A stretch of 12,176 bases of DNA from Dehalococcoidia bacterium UBA5627 (GTDB lineage: Bacteria; Chloroflexota; Dehalococcoidia; Dehalococcoidales; UBA5627): positions 1 to 12,176 of the forward strand of contig DIKD01000017.1 in NCBI GenBank assembly GCA_002421585.1, given 5' to 3'. Position numbers and translations under genes: made by a program. Of this stretch, positions 4,633 to 11,761 are shown one piece after another. The notes under the pieces are model-generated. The model made no database searches and was not told where the DNA came from. It worked only from the letters and a program-made list of their open reading frames with translations. The first letter of the stretch is position 1. The number at the start of each line of letters is the position of its first letter.

Positions 4633-6672
4633 TTGAATCTGTTTTTAGTAATCCTATCTGGAGTACTGGGTTTAGCCGTTGCCGGATTTCTGGCATATTA
4701 TGTGCTGAAACAGCCTCAGGGCTCCCAAAAAGTAAAGGAAATTTCAGCCGCCATTAAAGAAGGGGCGCTGGCATTCCTGGGAAGAGAGTATCGCATCATG
4801 GCAATTGTTATTGTTGTTGTTGCCATCATACTCGCCGTAGTTCCCGCTTTAGGCTGGCAGGTGTCTGCCGCCTTCGTCTTCGGTGCCATCTGTTCAGGAC
4901 TGGCCGGTTTCGTCGGTATGAGCATTGCCATCAGGGCTAACTCGAGAACCGCCGCCGCCGCCGAACAGAGTCTGAATCATGGCTTGCGCGTTTCTTTCAG
5001 AAGCGGCGCCGTAATGGGTTTATCGGTAGTCAGTATCGGTATTCTCGGTTTAAGCATCCTCTATCTCGTTTTTGGCGCTGATGCCAACTTCCTGGCTATC
5101 ATTCCCGGCTACGGCTTCGGAGCTTCATCGGTTGCCATTTTTGCCAGGATCGGCGGTGGTATCTTTACCAAGGCGGCCGATACCGGCGCCGATATTGTCG
5201 GCAAGGTTGAGAAAGGCATTCCCGAAGATGACCATCGCAACGCCGCTGTTGTAGCCGACTTTGTCGGTGATAACGTCGGTGATGTTGCCGGTATGGGAGC
5301 CGACCTGTTCGAATCATATGTGGATTCGATTATCGCCACTATGACTCTCGGTATGATAGCCGTTTTCTCAACTACACTGGGTATATCACTGGTACCGGAT
5401 ACCGAAACGGCCTGGTTCCTGCCTTTACTAGTTGCTGCCGGAGGTATTTTAGCCTCGATTATCGGTATCTTCTTAATCAGGGTGGGCGAAAAGCTTCAAA
5501 TGAAAGCATTGTTAAATGCCCTGCGTAAAGGCACATTTGCCGCTACGATTTTATCGGGTATTTTTGCCTTCCTGATTGTTTACTTTATGGATGCCAGTAT
5601 GAACGTCTTCTGGGCGATTCTGACAGGCCTCATTGCCGGTGTTTTAATCGGCGAAAGCACCAACTACTATACTTCATATGTTTATAAACCCACGCTCGAG
5701 GTTTCGAAAGCCTCACAGACCGGAGCCGGAACCAACATCGTCAGCGGTTTCGCCAACGGTTTAATGAGCACTTTTTTCCCTATCGTTATTATTGTCATCG
5801 CCATTCTGGTTGCTTACAAATTCGGTGATATGTACGGTATTGCTATCGCCGGTGTCGGTATGCTGGCAACACTTGGTATACAGGATGCCACAGATGCCTA
5901 CGGCCCGGTTGCCGATAACGCCGGCGGTATCGTCGAAATGTCCGGACAGCCGGAAGAAATCAGAAACCGTACCGATGCGCTGGATTCGCTGGGTAACACC
6001 ACCGCCGCTACCGGTAAGGGTTACGCTATCGGTGCCGCAGGACTAACGGCATTGGCGCTTCTTTTCTCATACACTCAGGCAGTCGGAATCAGCGCCTCCG
6101 ATATCAGCCTGCTCGACCCGCACGTGGTTGCCGGTCTCTTCCTGGGCGGTTTATTACCGGCAGTTTTCTGCGCTATGACCTTAAAAGCAGTCGGCAGATC
6201 CAGCTTCTCGATTGTTAACGAAGTCCGCCGCCAATTCAAGGAAATGCCCGGCATTATGGACAACACTGAGAAGCCGGATTACGCTAAATGCGTCGATATC
6301 TGCACCAAGGATTCCCTTAAGGAAATGGTTCTACCGGGTGTTATCACTATTGTTTCACCGGTTGTTGTCGGCATAGTGCTTGGACCGGTAGCCCTGGGTG
6401 CATTCCTTATCGGCGCCATTATTACCGGACTTGTCCTGGCTATCACCTTTGCAAACGCCGGCGGTTCATGGGATAACGCCAAGAAATGGGTAGAAACCGG
6501 AGCATACGGCGGCAAGGGTTCGGATGCCCATAAAGCTGCTGTCGTAGGTGATACGGTAGGCGACCCGATGAAGGATACTTCAGGCCCTTCGCTAAACATC
6601 ATGATAAAACTGATATCTATAATTGCGCTGGTCATCGCACCGGTGTTGGTCGGTTTCACAGGGCTTTTATAA
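4633..6672 (+). CDS. hppA: K+-dependent membrane-bound ion-pumping pyrophosphatase
   Basis: Hydrolyses pyrophosphate at the inner membrane and uses the energy to pump Na+ or H+ out of the cytoplasm. The 679 residues carry many hydrophobic helices, as expected of the roughly 16-helix family. The PPi/Mg site is intact: KAADTGADIVGKVEKG (180-195), DDHRNAAVVADFVGDNVGD (199-217), GMGADLFESY (220-229), TDALDSLGNTT (447-457), and near the end GSWDNAKKWVETG (611-623) with GGKGSDAHKAAVVGDTVGDP (626-645). GNTTAATGKG (454-463) has Ala at 458 and Gly at 461, the signature of K+-dependent enzymes; K+-independent ones have Lys in place of the Ala. E227 in DLFESY sits where Na+ pumps usually have their membrane glutamate, but D231 follows, so ion choice is unresolved. 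TTG start at 4633 with AAAGGAG at 4618-4624. Confidence 0.97.
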   Translation: MNLFLVILSGVLGLAVAGFLAYYVLKQPQGSQKVKEISAAIKEGALAFLGREYRIMAIVIVVVAIILAVVPALGWQVSAAFVFGAICSGLAGFVGMSIAIRANSRTAAAAEQSLNHGLRVSFRSGAVMGLSVVSIGILGLSILYLVFGADANFLAIIPGYGFGASSVAIFARIGGGIFTKAADTGADIVGKVEKGIPEDDHRNAAVVADFVGDNVGDVAGMGADLFESYVDSIIATMTLGMIAVFSTTLGISLVPDTETAWFLPLLVAAGGILASIIGIFLIRVGEKLQMKALLNALRKGTFAATILSGIFAFLIVYFMDASMNVFWAILTGLIAGVLIGESTNYYTSYVYKPTLEVSKASQTGAGTNIVSGFANGLMSTFFPIVIIVIAILVAYKFGDMYGIAIAGVGMLATLGIQDATDAYGPVADNAGGIVEMSGQPEEIRNRTDALDSLGNTTAATGKGYAIGAAGLTALALLFSYTQAVGISASDISLLDPHVVAGLFLGGLLPAVFCAMTLKAVGRSSFSIVNEVRRQFKEMPGIMDNTEKPDYAKCVDICTKDSLKEMVLPGVITIVSPVVVGIVLGPVALGAFLIGAIITGLVLAITFANAGGSWDNAKKWVETGAYGGKGSDAHKAAVVGDTVGDPMKDTSGPSLNIMIKLISIIALVIAPVLVGFTGLL

Positions 6673-6676
6673 AAGT

Positions 6677-7300
6677 TTAAGTTAAAAAAGGATTACCCCG
6701 GCGCTCGGCTCCGATAGTGGTTTTCGGACCGTGCCCGGGGTAAACTATTGTTGCATCGTCAAGCGTTAACAGCTTCGTTTTAATACTCTTAATAATCGTG
6801 TTGTAATCACCGCCGGAATACGCTATATCCGTCCTGCCGATACTGCCGTTAAAAAGCGTGTCCCCGCTAAAGAGCACACCCTCCCCGGACAGGCAGATAC
6901 CGCCCCGGGAATGACCCGGCGTATGAATAACTTTGAACTTCAACTCACCGATTTCCAGTATATCCCCATCACCAAGCAGTATATCCGGCTGACGTACCGG
7001 ATTGTAGTAAATCCCAAACATATCACACAGACTTTTGTCCTGCATTACACCTAAATCTTCAGCATGGATAGCGATTCCGGCGCCGGTTGCCGCTTTCACT
7101 TCATTGGCGGCTGCGATATGGTCGCCGTGGCCATGAGTCAATACAATCTTTTTTATTTGCAGACCGAGTTTAGCGATTTCCGAAATAATCCTGCCTGCAT
7201 CACCGCCGGGGTCGATTACCATACCGGTTTTTTCTTTTTCACATCCGACAATAAAACAATTGGCACCCAGTGACCCTACTTCTAAAGTTTTCAGTATCAC
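6677..7300 (-). CDS. Metallo-beta-lactamase-fold hydrolase, glyoxalase II-like (YcbL type)
   Basis: A 207-residue cytoplasmic MBL-fold hydrolase of the glyoxalase II-like group. These enzymes cleave thioesters such as lactoylglutathione or other small substrates; the substrate here is unknown. The dinuclear metal site is complete: THGHGDH at 55-61 (H56, H58, D60, H61), TPGH with H130, SGDTLF with D147, and YPGHGP with H190. The NCFIVG start and the GAERRGNPFL end also fit. The length matches the short YcbL-like form, which lacks the C-terminal glutathione-binding domain of classical glyoxalase II. The start is GTG at 7300, with GGGAGG 7 bases upstream. It converges on hppA with only 4 bases between stop codons. 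An inverted repeat in its last codons is listed separately. Confidence 0.92.
   Translation of the reverse strand: MILKTLEVGSLGANCFIVGCEKEKTGMVIDPGGDAGRIISEIAKLGLQIKKIVLTHGHGDHIAAANEVKAATGAGIAIHAEDLGVMQDKSLCDMFGIYYNPVRQPDILLGDGDILEIGELKFKVIHTPGHSRGGICLSGEGVLFSGDTLFNGSIGRTDIAYSGGDYNTIIKSIKTKLLTLDDATIVYPGHGPKTTIGAERRGNPFLT
6684..6743 (-). terminator. Terminator-like hairpin inside the 3' end of the MBL gene
   Basis: TTACCCCGG (6693-6701) and CCGGGGTAA (6735-6743) form a perfect 9-bp inverted repeat around a 33-base loop, which holds a small inner CCGA/TCGG pair. On the minus strand the stem is followed by TCC and six T (6684-6689), the layout of an intrinsic terminator. It lies wholly within codons for the conserved GHGPKTTIGAERRGNPFL end, so it may be coincidental. 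If used, it would end the transcript before the stop codon. Confidence 0.3.
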
Positions 7301-7337
7301 GCAACTTCCCTCCCCTTAAACTTAACAACTCCTTCCT

Positions 7338-7366
7338 ATTCTAACATCAGAAAATACAACAAACAA
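7338..7366 (-). promoter_or_regulatory. Weak candidate promoter for the MBL hydrolase gene
   Basis: On the minus strand, TTGTTT (7361-7366) and TAGAAT (7338-7343) are separated by 17 bases and lie upstream of the GGGAGG ribosome site. The -10 matches consensus 5/6 and the -35 only 3/6, so support is modest. Confidence 0.3.
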
Positions 7367-7384
7367 ACATAAAGAGCAGCATAA

Positions 7385-7413
7385 TTGCAATTATAAGCCT
7401 TCAATGGTATAAA
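7385..7413 (+). promoter_or_regulatory. Promoter for ccs1-ccsA predicting a leaderless mRNA
   Basis: TTGCAA (7385-7390) and TATAAA (7408-7413) are spaced by 17 bases, matching consensus 4/6 and 5/6. A start about 7 bases after the -10 would fall at 7420, the A of the ccs1 ATG. No Shine-Dalgarno is visible before that ATG, which fits a leaderless transcript. Confidence 0.45.
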
Positions 7414-7419
7414 TAATAA

Positions 7420-8766
7420 ATGGCTAAAAACACAACCAATCAAGAAAATAATGAATCTCCGGGCCTTTTCGAAAAGATGACTACCTGGATTTGGCGGCTT
7501 TTCAGTTCGGCTAAACTGGCAATCGCCCTTATTCTGTTAATCACAGTCTTGAGTGTAATAGGTATATTTACCTCCGTCGATATGTTCTCATCGTGGTATT
7601 TTGTTACTGCAGGTGCCCTGCTGATGCTGAACATTTTAATTTGCAATATCAACCGCTGGAAGGGTATTCAAAAGAGTTTAAAGGGCAGCCGCATAAAACA
7701 ATCCGAAAACTTTTTCGAAGGGAAAGATAAGACAACCGAAACCGGGAACATACAACATGATTCATCCGCGGTTTACGAAGCTGCTAAAACAGTACTCCAA
7801 AAAAGACGCTATCGGTTGCGTTTTGAAAATGAAGCCGATAATACATATATTGCGGCGGATAAAAACAGGTTCTTTATACTCGGCACGTATCTCAGCCATT
7901 TAAGCATCATCCTTTTAGTGCTGGCATATATCATCGGCAGCACCCTCGGTTTTCACGAGTCTGCATTCATAGTTGTCGAGGGGGAAACGAAAGAAGTAGG
8001 CTACGATACGGGATTATCATTAAATCTGATATCTTTTACGGACTCGTACTATGAAGACGGAACTCCATCGGATTACCGAAGTGATGTAATATTGTATCAA
8101 GACGGCGTTGAGGCAACTCAAGCATCCATTCGTGTCAATTATCCTTTAAGCTATAACGGCGTACGGTTTTACCAATCTTTTTTTGGTCCGGCGGCTGAAA
8201 TAGAGATAACTGAAGACTCAGAGACTATTGTTTCCGGTAATATAGCCCTCTACGGCAGTTTCGACAGTTACGGGTACTACCGGAATATCGGTTTTATTGA
8301 TATAGATGAGTCTAAGATATCTCTTGCTATCATCACTCCCTCTTTCAATACACCGGACCCGATGATACCGGAAGGGCAACTGGCGGTTTTAGCGTATAAA
8401 GACGGCGTAGAACTGGGAGTTCATCTGTTGGAGAAAACGACCCCTCTCGAAATAGATGATATCGAGCTTACTTACCTTTCCGATTCTCAGTATTCAGGAT
8501 TCCAGGTTAAGAATGACCCGGCAAATGCACTGGTATGGATTGCCTGCTCATTGTTTATTATCGGATTGGCAATGGTATTTTATTTCCCGCACAGCCAGCT
8601 ATGGATGCTGATTAAAAATACATCCCCGGGAAACAGCAGATTATTCGTCAGATTTATGGGTTCTAAAGCTTTTAATAATACAACAGCTTTGAAAGAATTG
8701 GTATCAGAAATAGAATATAAATTAGATGAGGATAACAACAATAAAATAGAGGTGCATAATGGATAA
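7420..8766 (+). CDS. resB: Cytochrome c biogenesis protein ResB/Ccs1
   Basis: One half of the System II (Ccs) heme lyase, which with CcsA exports heme and joins it to CXXCH motifs of apocytochromes outside the membrane. The 448-residue product shows the ResB layout: TM1 about 31-50 (AKLAIALILLITVLSVIGIF), TM2 about 59-77 ending in NILICNINR, TM3 about 153-173 with LSH (H160), a large external domain about 180-365, and TM4 about 369-389 ending in FYFPHSQLWM (H391). NYPLSYNGVRFYQSFFG at 240-256 is a typical ResB external motif. The two histidines fit conserved heme-ligand candidates of the family. ATG at 7420 has no visible ribosome site but a well-placed promoter. The stop overlaps ccsA by 8 bases. 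Confidence 0.92.
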   Translation: MAKNTTNQENNESPGLFEKMTTWIWRLFSSAKLAIALILLITVLSVIGIFTSVDMFSSWYFVTAGALLMLNILICNINRWKGIQKSLKGSRIKQSENFFEGKDKTTETGNIQHDSSAVYEAAKTVLQKRRYRLRFENEADNTYIAADKNRFFILGTYLSHLSIILLVLAYIIGSTLGFHESAFIVVEGETKEVGYDTGLSLNLISFTDSYYEDGTPSDYRSDVILYQDGVEATQASIRVNYPLSYNGVRFYQSFFGPAAEIEITEDSETIVSGNIALYGSFDSYGYYRNIGFIDIDESKISLAIITPSFNTPDPMIPEGQLAVLAYKDGVELGVHLLEKTTPLEIDDIELTYLSDSQYSGFQVKNDPANALVWIACSLFIIGLAMVFYFPHSQLWMLIKNTSPGNSRLFVRFMGSKAFNNTTALKELVSEIEYKLDEDNNNKIEVHNG

Positions 8767-9610
8767 CCTTGAAACCGTTTCACTGGTATTGTCTATAGCA
8801 GGAGTAATCCTTTCAATTGTTTTTTTCCTGATTGCATTTATCGGAAAACGTAAACAGGATTTAACCCGTGAAGATGCGGTATCCAAAAATTCGATTCCTG
8901 CTAAATCGGGATTCGATATAGCGGCAAACATCACAGTAGTTATCACTATTCTTTTAATTACGACCGCTATAGTAAGCAGGGCTATCGAAACCGGACATGG
9001 ACCATTTTCCAACATGTATGAATTTTCACTAGCCTTTTCATGGGGCATTATCCTTGCCGGCTTTATCTTCCACCTGCGTTATAAAACCGGTTCGATATTA
9101 AATATCAGCTTGATAATCGCCGTGTTGTTACTTATCTTTGCCAGAGTGCAATACAGCCCCCCCAGCAATCTGATACCTGCTTTACAGCAAAGCACCCTGT
9201 TATCGGCGCATGTAGCATCAGCGGTAGTGGCTTATGGTACACTTACAATCGGTTTCGTAGCCGCTGTATTATATCTGGTTCAGAACAAATATAACTCAAA
9301 TTGGCTGCCTGAGCTGGAAGTCTTGGATAATATTACATATAAATCGGTTATAATCGGCTTCCCCTTTTTAACACTGCTGATTGTACTGGGCGCCCTGTGG
9401 GCGGATATAGCCTGGGGCAGATACTGGGGTTGGGACCCAAAAGAAACCGCCAGCCTGGTTACCTGGCTGATTTATGCGGCATATATGCATACCAGATTAT
9501 TAAAAGGCTGGAAAGGCGTTCGTGCCAGCATATTGCTTATAGTAGGGTTCCTGGCAATCGTATTCACCTTCTTTGGGAATTATATCTTCAGCGGACTGCA
9601 TAGCTATTAA
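8759..9610 (+). CDS. ccsA: Cytochrome c biogenesis protein CcsA
   Basis: Partner of ResB in System II cytochrome c maturation and a member of the heme-handling family with the tryptophan-rich WWD motif. The 283-residue membrane protein has about eight hydrophobic segments. WADIAWGRYWGWDPKET at 214-230 is the WWD heme-presenting motif. GHGPFSNMYEFS (79-90), SAHVASAVVAYG (149-160; H151), AYMHTR (241-246; H244) and the terminal SGLHSY (H281) carry the conserved histidines. The length fits the short bacterial CcsA. ATG at 8759 lies inside the ccs1 3' end with AGAGGTG at 8748-8754, so translation is probably coupled to ccs1. No thioredoxin-like CcsX/ResA or CcdA gene is visible in the window, so apocytochrome thiol reduction must be supplied elsewhere. 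Confidence 0.95.
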   Translation: MDNLETVSLVLSIAGVILSIVFFLIAFIGKRKQDLTREDAVSKNSIPAKSGFDIAANITVVITILLITTAIVSRAIETGHGPFSNMYEFSLAFSWGIILAGFIFHLRYKTGSILNISLIIAVLLLIFARVQYSPPSNLIPALQQSTLLSAHVASAVVAYGTLTIGFVAAVLYLVQNKYNSNWLPELEVLDNITYKSVIIGFPFLTLLIVLGALWADIAWGRYWGWDPKETASLVTWLIYAAYMHTRLLKGWKGVRASILLIVGFLAIVFTFFGNYIFSGLHSY

Positions 9611-9654
9611 GTAAACCGATGGCATTTAATAATAAGAAATATTACTGAAACCTA

Positions 9655-9683
9655 TTGACTGGGTGATATTCGTGTGTTAGCAT
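9655..9683 (+). promoter_or_regulatory. Candidate promoter for the interrupted cytochrome c gene
   Basis: TTGACT (9655-9660, 5/6 match) and TAGCAT (9678-9683, 4/6) are separated by 17 bases. They begin 45 bases after the ccsA stop. Transcription would start near 9690, leaving a short leader with a GTAGG ribosome site before the ATG at 9709. Confidence 0.45.
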
Positions 9684-9708
9684 AAATTTAACGGGTGTAG
9701 GTAAAACT

Positions 9709-10101
9709 ATGAATAATAATAAACCCACCAGTCTATTTCTGCCGCTTGTCCTGACTTTAGTATTAATGACATCTTTCTTTGTCAGTTGCAACAATGGCTC
9801 ATCAACAACATCTCTCGATGTCGATACATTCAGTGATTATGCTACTAAAGGACAGTCAGCCTACAATTCCATTTGTACCTAATGTCATGGCAATAACTTT
9901 ATAACAGGCACATACGCTGCCCAAACCTTGTCCTCCTATAACAATGCCAGATCATTGCTTAATAAAATAAACACCATGTCGGGTGGATACGGCCAAACCG
10001 GTTTGGAAATTTTAAGTTACTTCTTGGTGGAACACCATTGGGTTTCTGCGAATACCGTTTTCGATGAGGATGCTTTAGCTGAAATCATGTTGACCAGATA
10101 A
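9709..10101 (+). pseudogene. Class I cytochrome c lipoprotein gene with an in-frame TAA inside the CXXCH heme motif
   Basis: From ATG 9709 to TAA 10099-10101 one frame reads as a small monoheme cytochrome c of about 130 codons, interrupted by a single TAA at 9880-9882 (codon 58). Residues 9-27 form a hydrophobic signal segment ending in FVSC, a plausible lipobox with Cys27. Then comes TKGQSAYNSICT, the TAA, and CHGN: the two heme cysteines (C56, C59) and H60 are all present, with the stop at the second X of CXXCH. Downstream, INTMSGGYGQTG followed by EILSYFLVEHHW matches the distal-ligand region (M90 the likely axial Met) and the last helix of class I cytochromes c. No other stop or frameshift is seen. 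CAA, GAA, AAA or TCA would become TAA by one base change. It follows ccs1-ccsA on the same strand. I infer a recent nonsense mutation; a sequencing error is the main alternative. Confidence 0.8.
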
Positions 10102-10122
10102 TAATCCGCCTTAGAGCTCGCT

Positions 10123-10386
10123 TTAGTCTGCTATTGCTGCAAGCGCACAGACCGTGTTCATCATTGAACCCGCTTCATTATGTGTTAACATCATCACACC
10201 GGTCAATGTACCGTCATTAGCCTGCTTATAATTAATATGAACACCTTCTTCAAAAAGCAATCCTACGTTGCTTAGATATTCCGTTGTACCATCAACAAAA
10301 TCGAACTGAATCCAGTAGTTTATCGGACCGGTAAAGGTAGTACCATCTGCTAGCCTCGTATCTGTCCGCTGCCGAAAATTATCCAT
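10123..10386 (-). CDS. Small ORF of unknown function overlapping the proA 3' end
   Basis: An 87-codon frame starts at ATG 10386, inside the last codons of proA in another frame, and ends TAA at 10123-10125. The in-frame codon just before the ATG is TAA, so it cannot extend upstream. No Shine-Dalgarno is visible; re-initiation by ribosomes ending at the proA TAG (10350-10352) could serve it. The first 12 residues are proA overlap. After them the sequence looks protein-like, with a likely beta-rich middle (GPINYWIQFDFVDGTTEYL) and a hydrophobic end (MNTVCALAAIAD). I do not recognise a family. It may be a real small protein, or the remaining C-terminal piece of a lost gene that now abuts proA. 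Its stop lies 21 bases from the end of the convergent cytochrome gene. Confidence 0.4.
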   Translation of the reverse strand: MDNFRQRTDTRLADGTTFTGPINYWIQFDFVDGTTEYLSNVGLLFEEGVHINYKQANDGTLTGVMMLTHNEAGSMMNTVCALAAIAD

Positions 10387-11627
10387 TTATATGAGGTAAG
10401 TTCTTTTAAGCCGATAGGTCCTCTGGCATGCATTTTTTGAGTGCTGATACCGAGTTCGGCGCCCATACCGAACTGGCTGCCGTCGGTAAAGCGGGTGCTG
10501 GCATTGGCATAAACGCAGGCGGCATCCACTTCATTTAGGAAGCGCATCGCCGCATCATAGTTTTCGCTGACAATAGCCTCCGAATGCCCGGAGCCGTATT
10601 TATCGATATGCTCAAGGGCTTCATCAAGAGACGATACCACTTTTATAGCAATAATCAGAGCCAGAAACTCCTTACCCCAATCTTCCTCAGTGACAGGCAC
10701 CAATTTCGCATCCGAGCCGTGCTTATTAAGTATATTCATTGATTTATCATCACAGCGTATTTCAACTGAGGCTTTGTTCAATTCTTGTACTGCTTCGGGC
10801 AAATATATTTCGGCGATATCCTGATGCACCAGTAGCGTGTCCAGCGCATTGCATACGGTAGGGCGTTGCACCTTGGCGTTATATACTATATTTACCGCTT
10901 TTGTAATATCTGCTGCTGCGTCTACATATGTATGACAAACACCGATTCCTCCGGAAACAACCGGCATAACCGCATTATCCTTTACGAATTTAATCAAGCC
11001 TGCTCCGCCGCGGGGAACCACCATATCTATATAGTCCGACATTTTGAGCATACGGTTTACCAGAGTGCGGTCTGTGTTCTCTATAACCTGGACGATGCCT
11101 TCGGGAAGCCCTGCTCTGTTTATGGCATCCTGTATTACTTTTGCCAGAGCCATGTTGGAATGAATTGTTTCTTTTCCGCCTCTTAAAATGCAGCCATTGC
11201 CCGATTTAATACACAGGCTTGCGATATCGACAGTAACGTTGGGGCGGCTTTCATAAATAGCGCCAATCACTCCCAGCGGCACACGTTTTTTCCCAATAAT
11301 AAGACCATTTTCCATGGTGTGCATTTCCATTACTTCGCCGATTGGGTCTGGCAGGGAGGCAACAGTTAAAACATCCTTTGCCATACCCTGCAAACGGTCT
11401 TCGGTCAGCAGTAGCCTATCTAACATAGCGGTATTCATACCCGACGCTTCAGCTTCAGAATAGTCTATCTTGTTGGCTGCTAAAATATCATTGCTTTTTG
11501 CGATTAAATCGGAGGCAATATTTTTCAAGGCTTGATTTTTCAAGGGAGTACCGATATATGCCATACGTTTGGAGGCAGACTTTGCCGCTTTGGCTATATT
11601 TTCCAGTTCTGCGTTTATTGTATTCAT
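10350..11627 (-). CDS. proA: Glutamate-5-semialdehyde dehydrogenase (gamma-glutamyl phosphate reductase)
   Basis: Second enzyme of proline synthesis: reduces gamma-glutamyl phosphate with NADPH to glutamate-5-semialdehyde in the cytoplasm. The 425 residues have the family's length. Signatures are KRVPLGVIGAIYESRPNVT (114-132), LRGGKETIHSN (148-158), VVPRGGAGL (203-211), GGIGVCHTYVD (226-236), AKVQRPTVCNALDTLLVH (251-268) with C259 as the expected catalytic cysteine, GSGHSEAIVS (345-354), and the end STRFTDGSQFGMGAELGIST (377-396) followed by HARGPIGLKELTSYKW. The final SGQIRG is a normal ProA terminus, so the gene is not truncated by the overlapping ORF. ATG at 11627 has GGGAG just upstream. 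proB, its usual partner, is not in the window; a DUF559 gene lies upstream instead. Confidence 0.97.
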   Translation of the reverse strand: MNTINAELENIAKAAKSASKRMAYIGTPLKNQALKNIASDLIAKSNDILAANKIDYSEAEASGMNTAMLDRLLLTEDRLQGMAKDVLTVASLPDPIGEVMEMHTMENGLIIGKKRVPLGVIGAIYESRPNVTVDIASLCIKSGNGCILRGGKETIHSNMALAKVIQDAINRAGLPEGIVQVIENTDRTLVNRMLKMSDYIDMVVPRGGAGLIKFVKDNAVMPVVSGGIGVCHTYVDAAADITKAVNIVYNAKVQRPTVCNALDTLLVHQDIAEIYLPEAVQELNKASVEIRCDDKSMNILNKHGSDAKLVPVTEEDWGKEFLALIIAIKVVSSLDEALEHIDKYGSGHSEAIVSENYDAAMRFLNEVDAACVYANASTRFTDGSQFGMGAELGISTQKMHARGPIGLKELTSYKWIIFGSGQIRG

Positions 11628-11662
11628 TTTAATTCTCCCTTTTAACGGTAAAAGTTTGCTTT

Positions 11663-11668
11663 ATTATA
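11663..11668 (-). promoter_or_regulatory. Candidate -10 element for proA
   Basis: On the minus strand this is a perfect TATAAT, 35 bases upstream of the proA ATG. It predicts a start near 11656 and a short leader containing GGGAG. No convincing -35 hexamer is seen at normal spacing. Confidence 0.4.
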
Positions 11669-11708
11669 TACTTCTAATCCCGGTAAAGGGAAATAATTCA
11701 GAAGAAGC

Positions 11709-11748
11709 TTCCCCCTCGGGGAAAACGTGGCAGACCGATTTATCGGGC
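11709..11748. repeat. Two small inverted repeats in the DUF559-proA gap
   Basis: TTCCCC (11709-11714) and GGGGAA (11718-11723) form a short hairpin. CCGAT/ATCGG surround TT at 11735-11746. The 12-base CGATTTATCGGG at 11736-11747 is the inverse of 1540-1551 in the repeat field near yraN, so this gap probably holds a fragment of the same dispersed repeat family. No T-tract makes it a clear terminator for the DUF559 gene. Confidence 0.4.
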
Positions 11749-11761
11749 TGACGGATAAGGG

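Noticed and set aside
6279..6659. 126-codon minus-strand ORF within hppA
   Set aside because: It is a shadow of the strongly conserved hppA 3' region.
9880..9882. Reassigned TAA codon (alternative genetic code) as explanation for the cytochrome stop
   Set aside because: TAA is the terminal codon of yraN, hppA, ccs1, ccsA and the MBL gene in the same window, and the interrupted gene itself ends in TAA. TAA is not a selenocysteine (TGA) or pyrrolysine (TAG) codon.
10866..11186. 106-codon plus-strand ORF opposite proA
   Set aside because: It is antisense to well-conserved proA codons; the Cys- and Tyr-rich translation looks non-coding.
11569..11751. 60-codon plus-strand ORF across the proA start and upstream gap
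   Set aside because: It spans the proA promoter and repeat remnants, and has no ribosome site or family resemblance.
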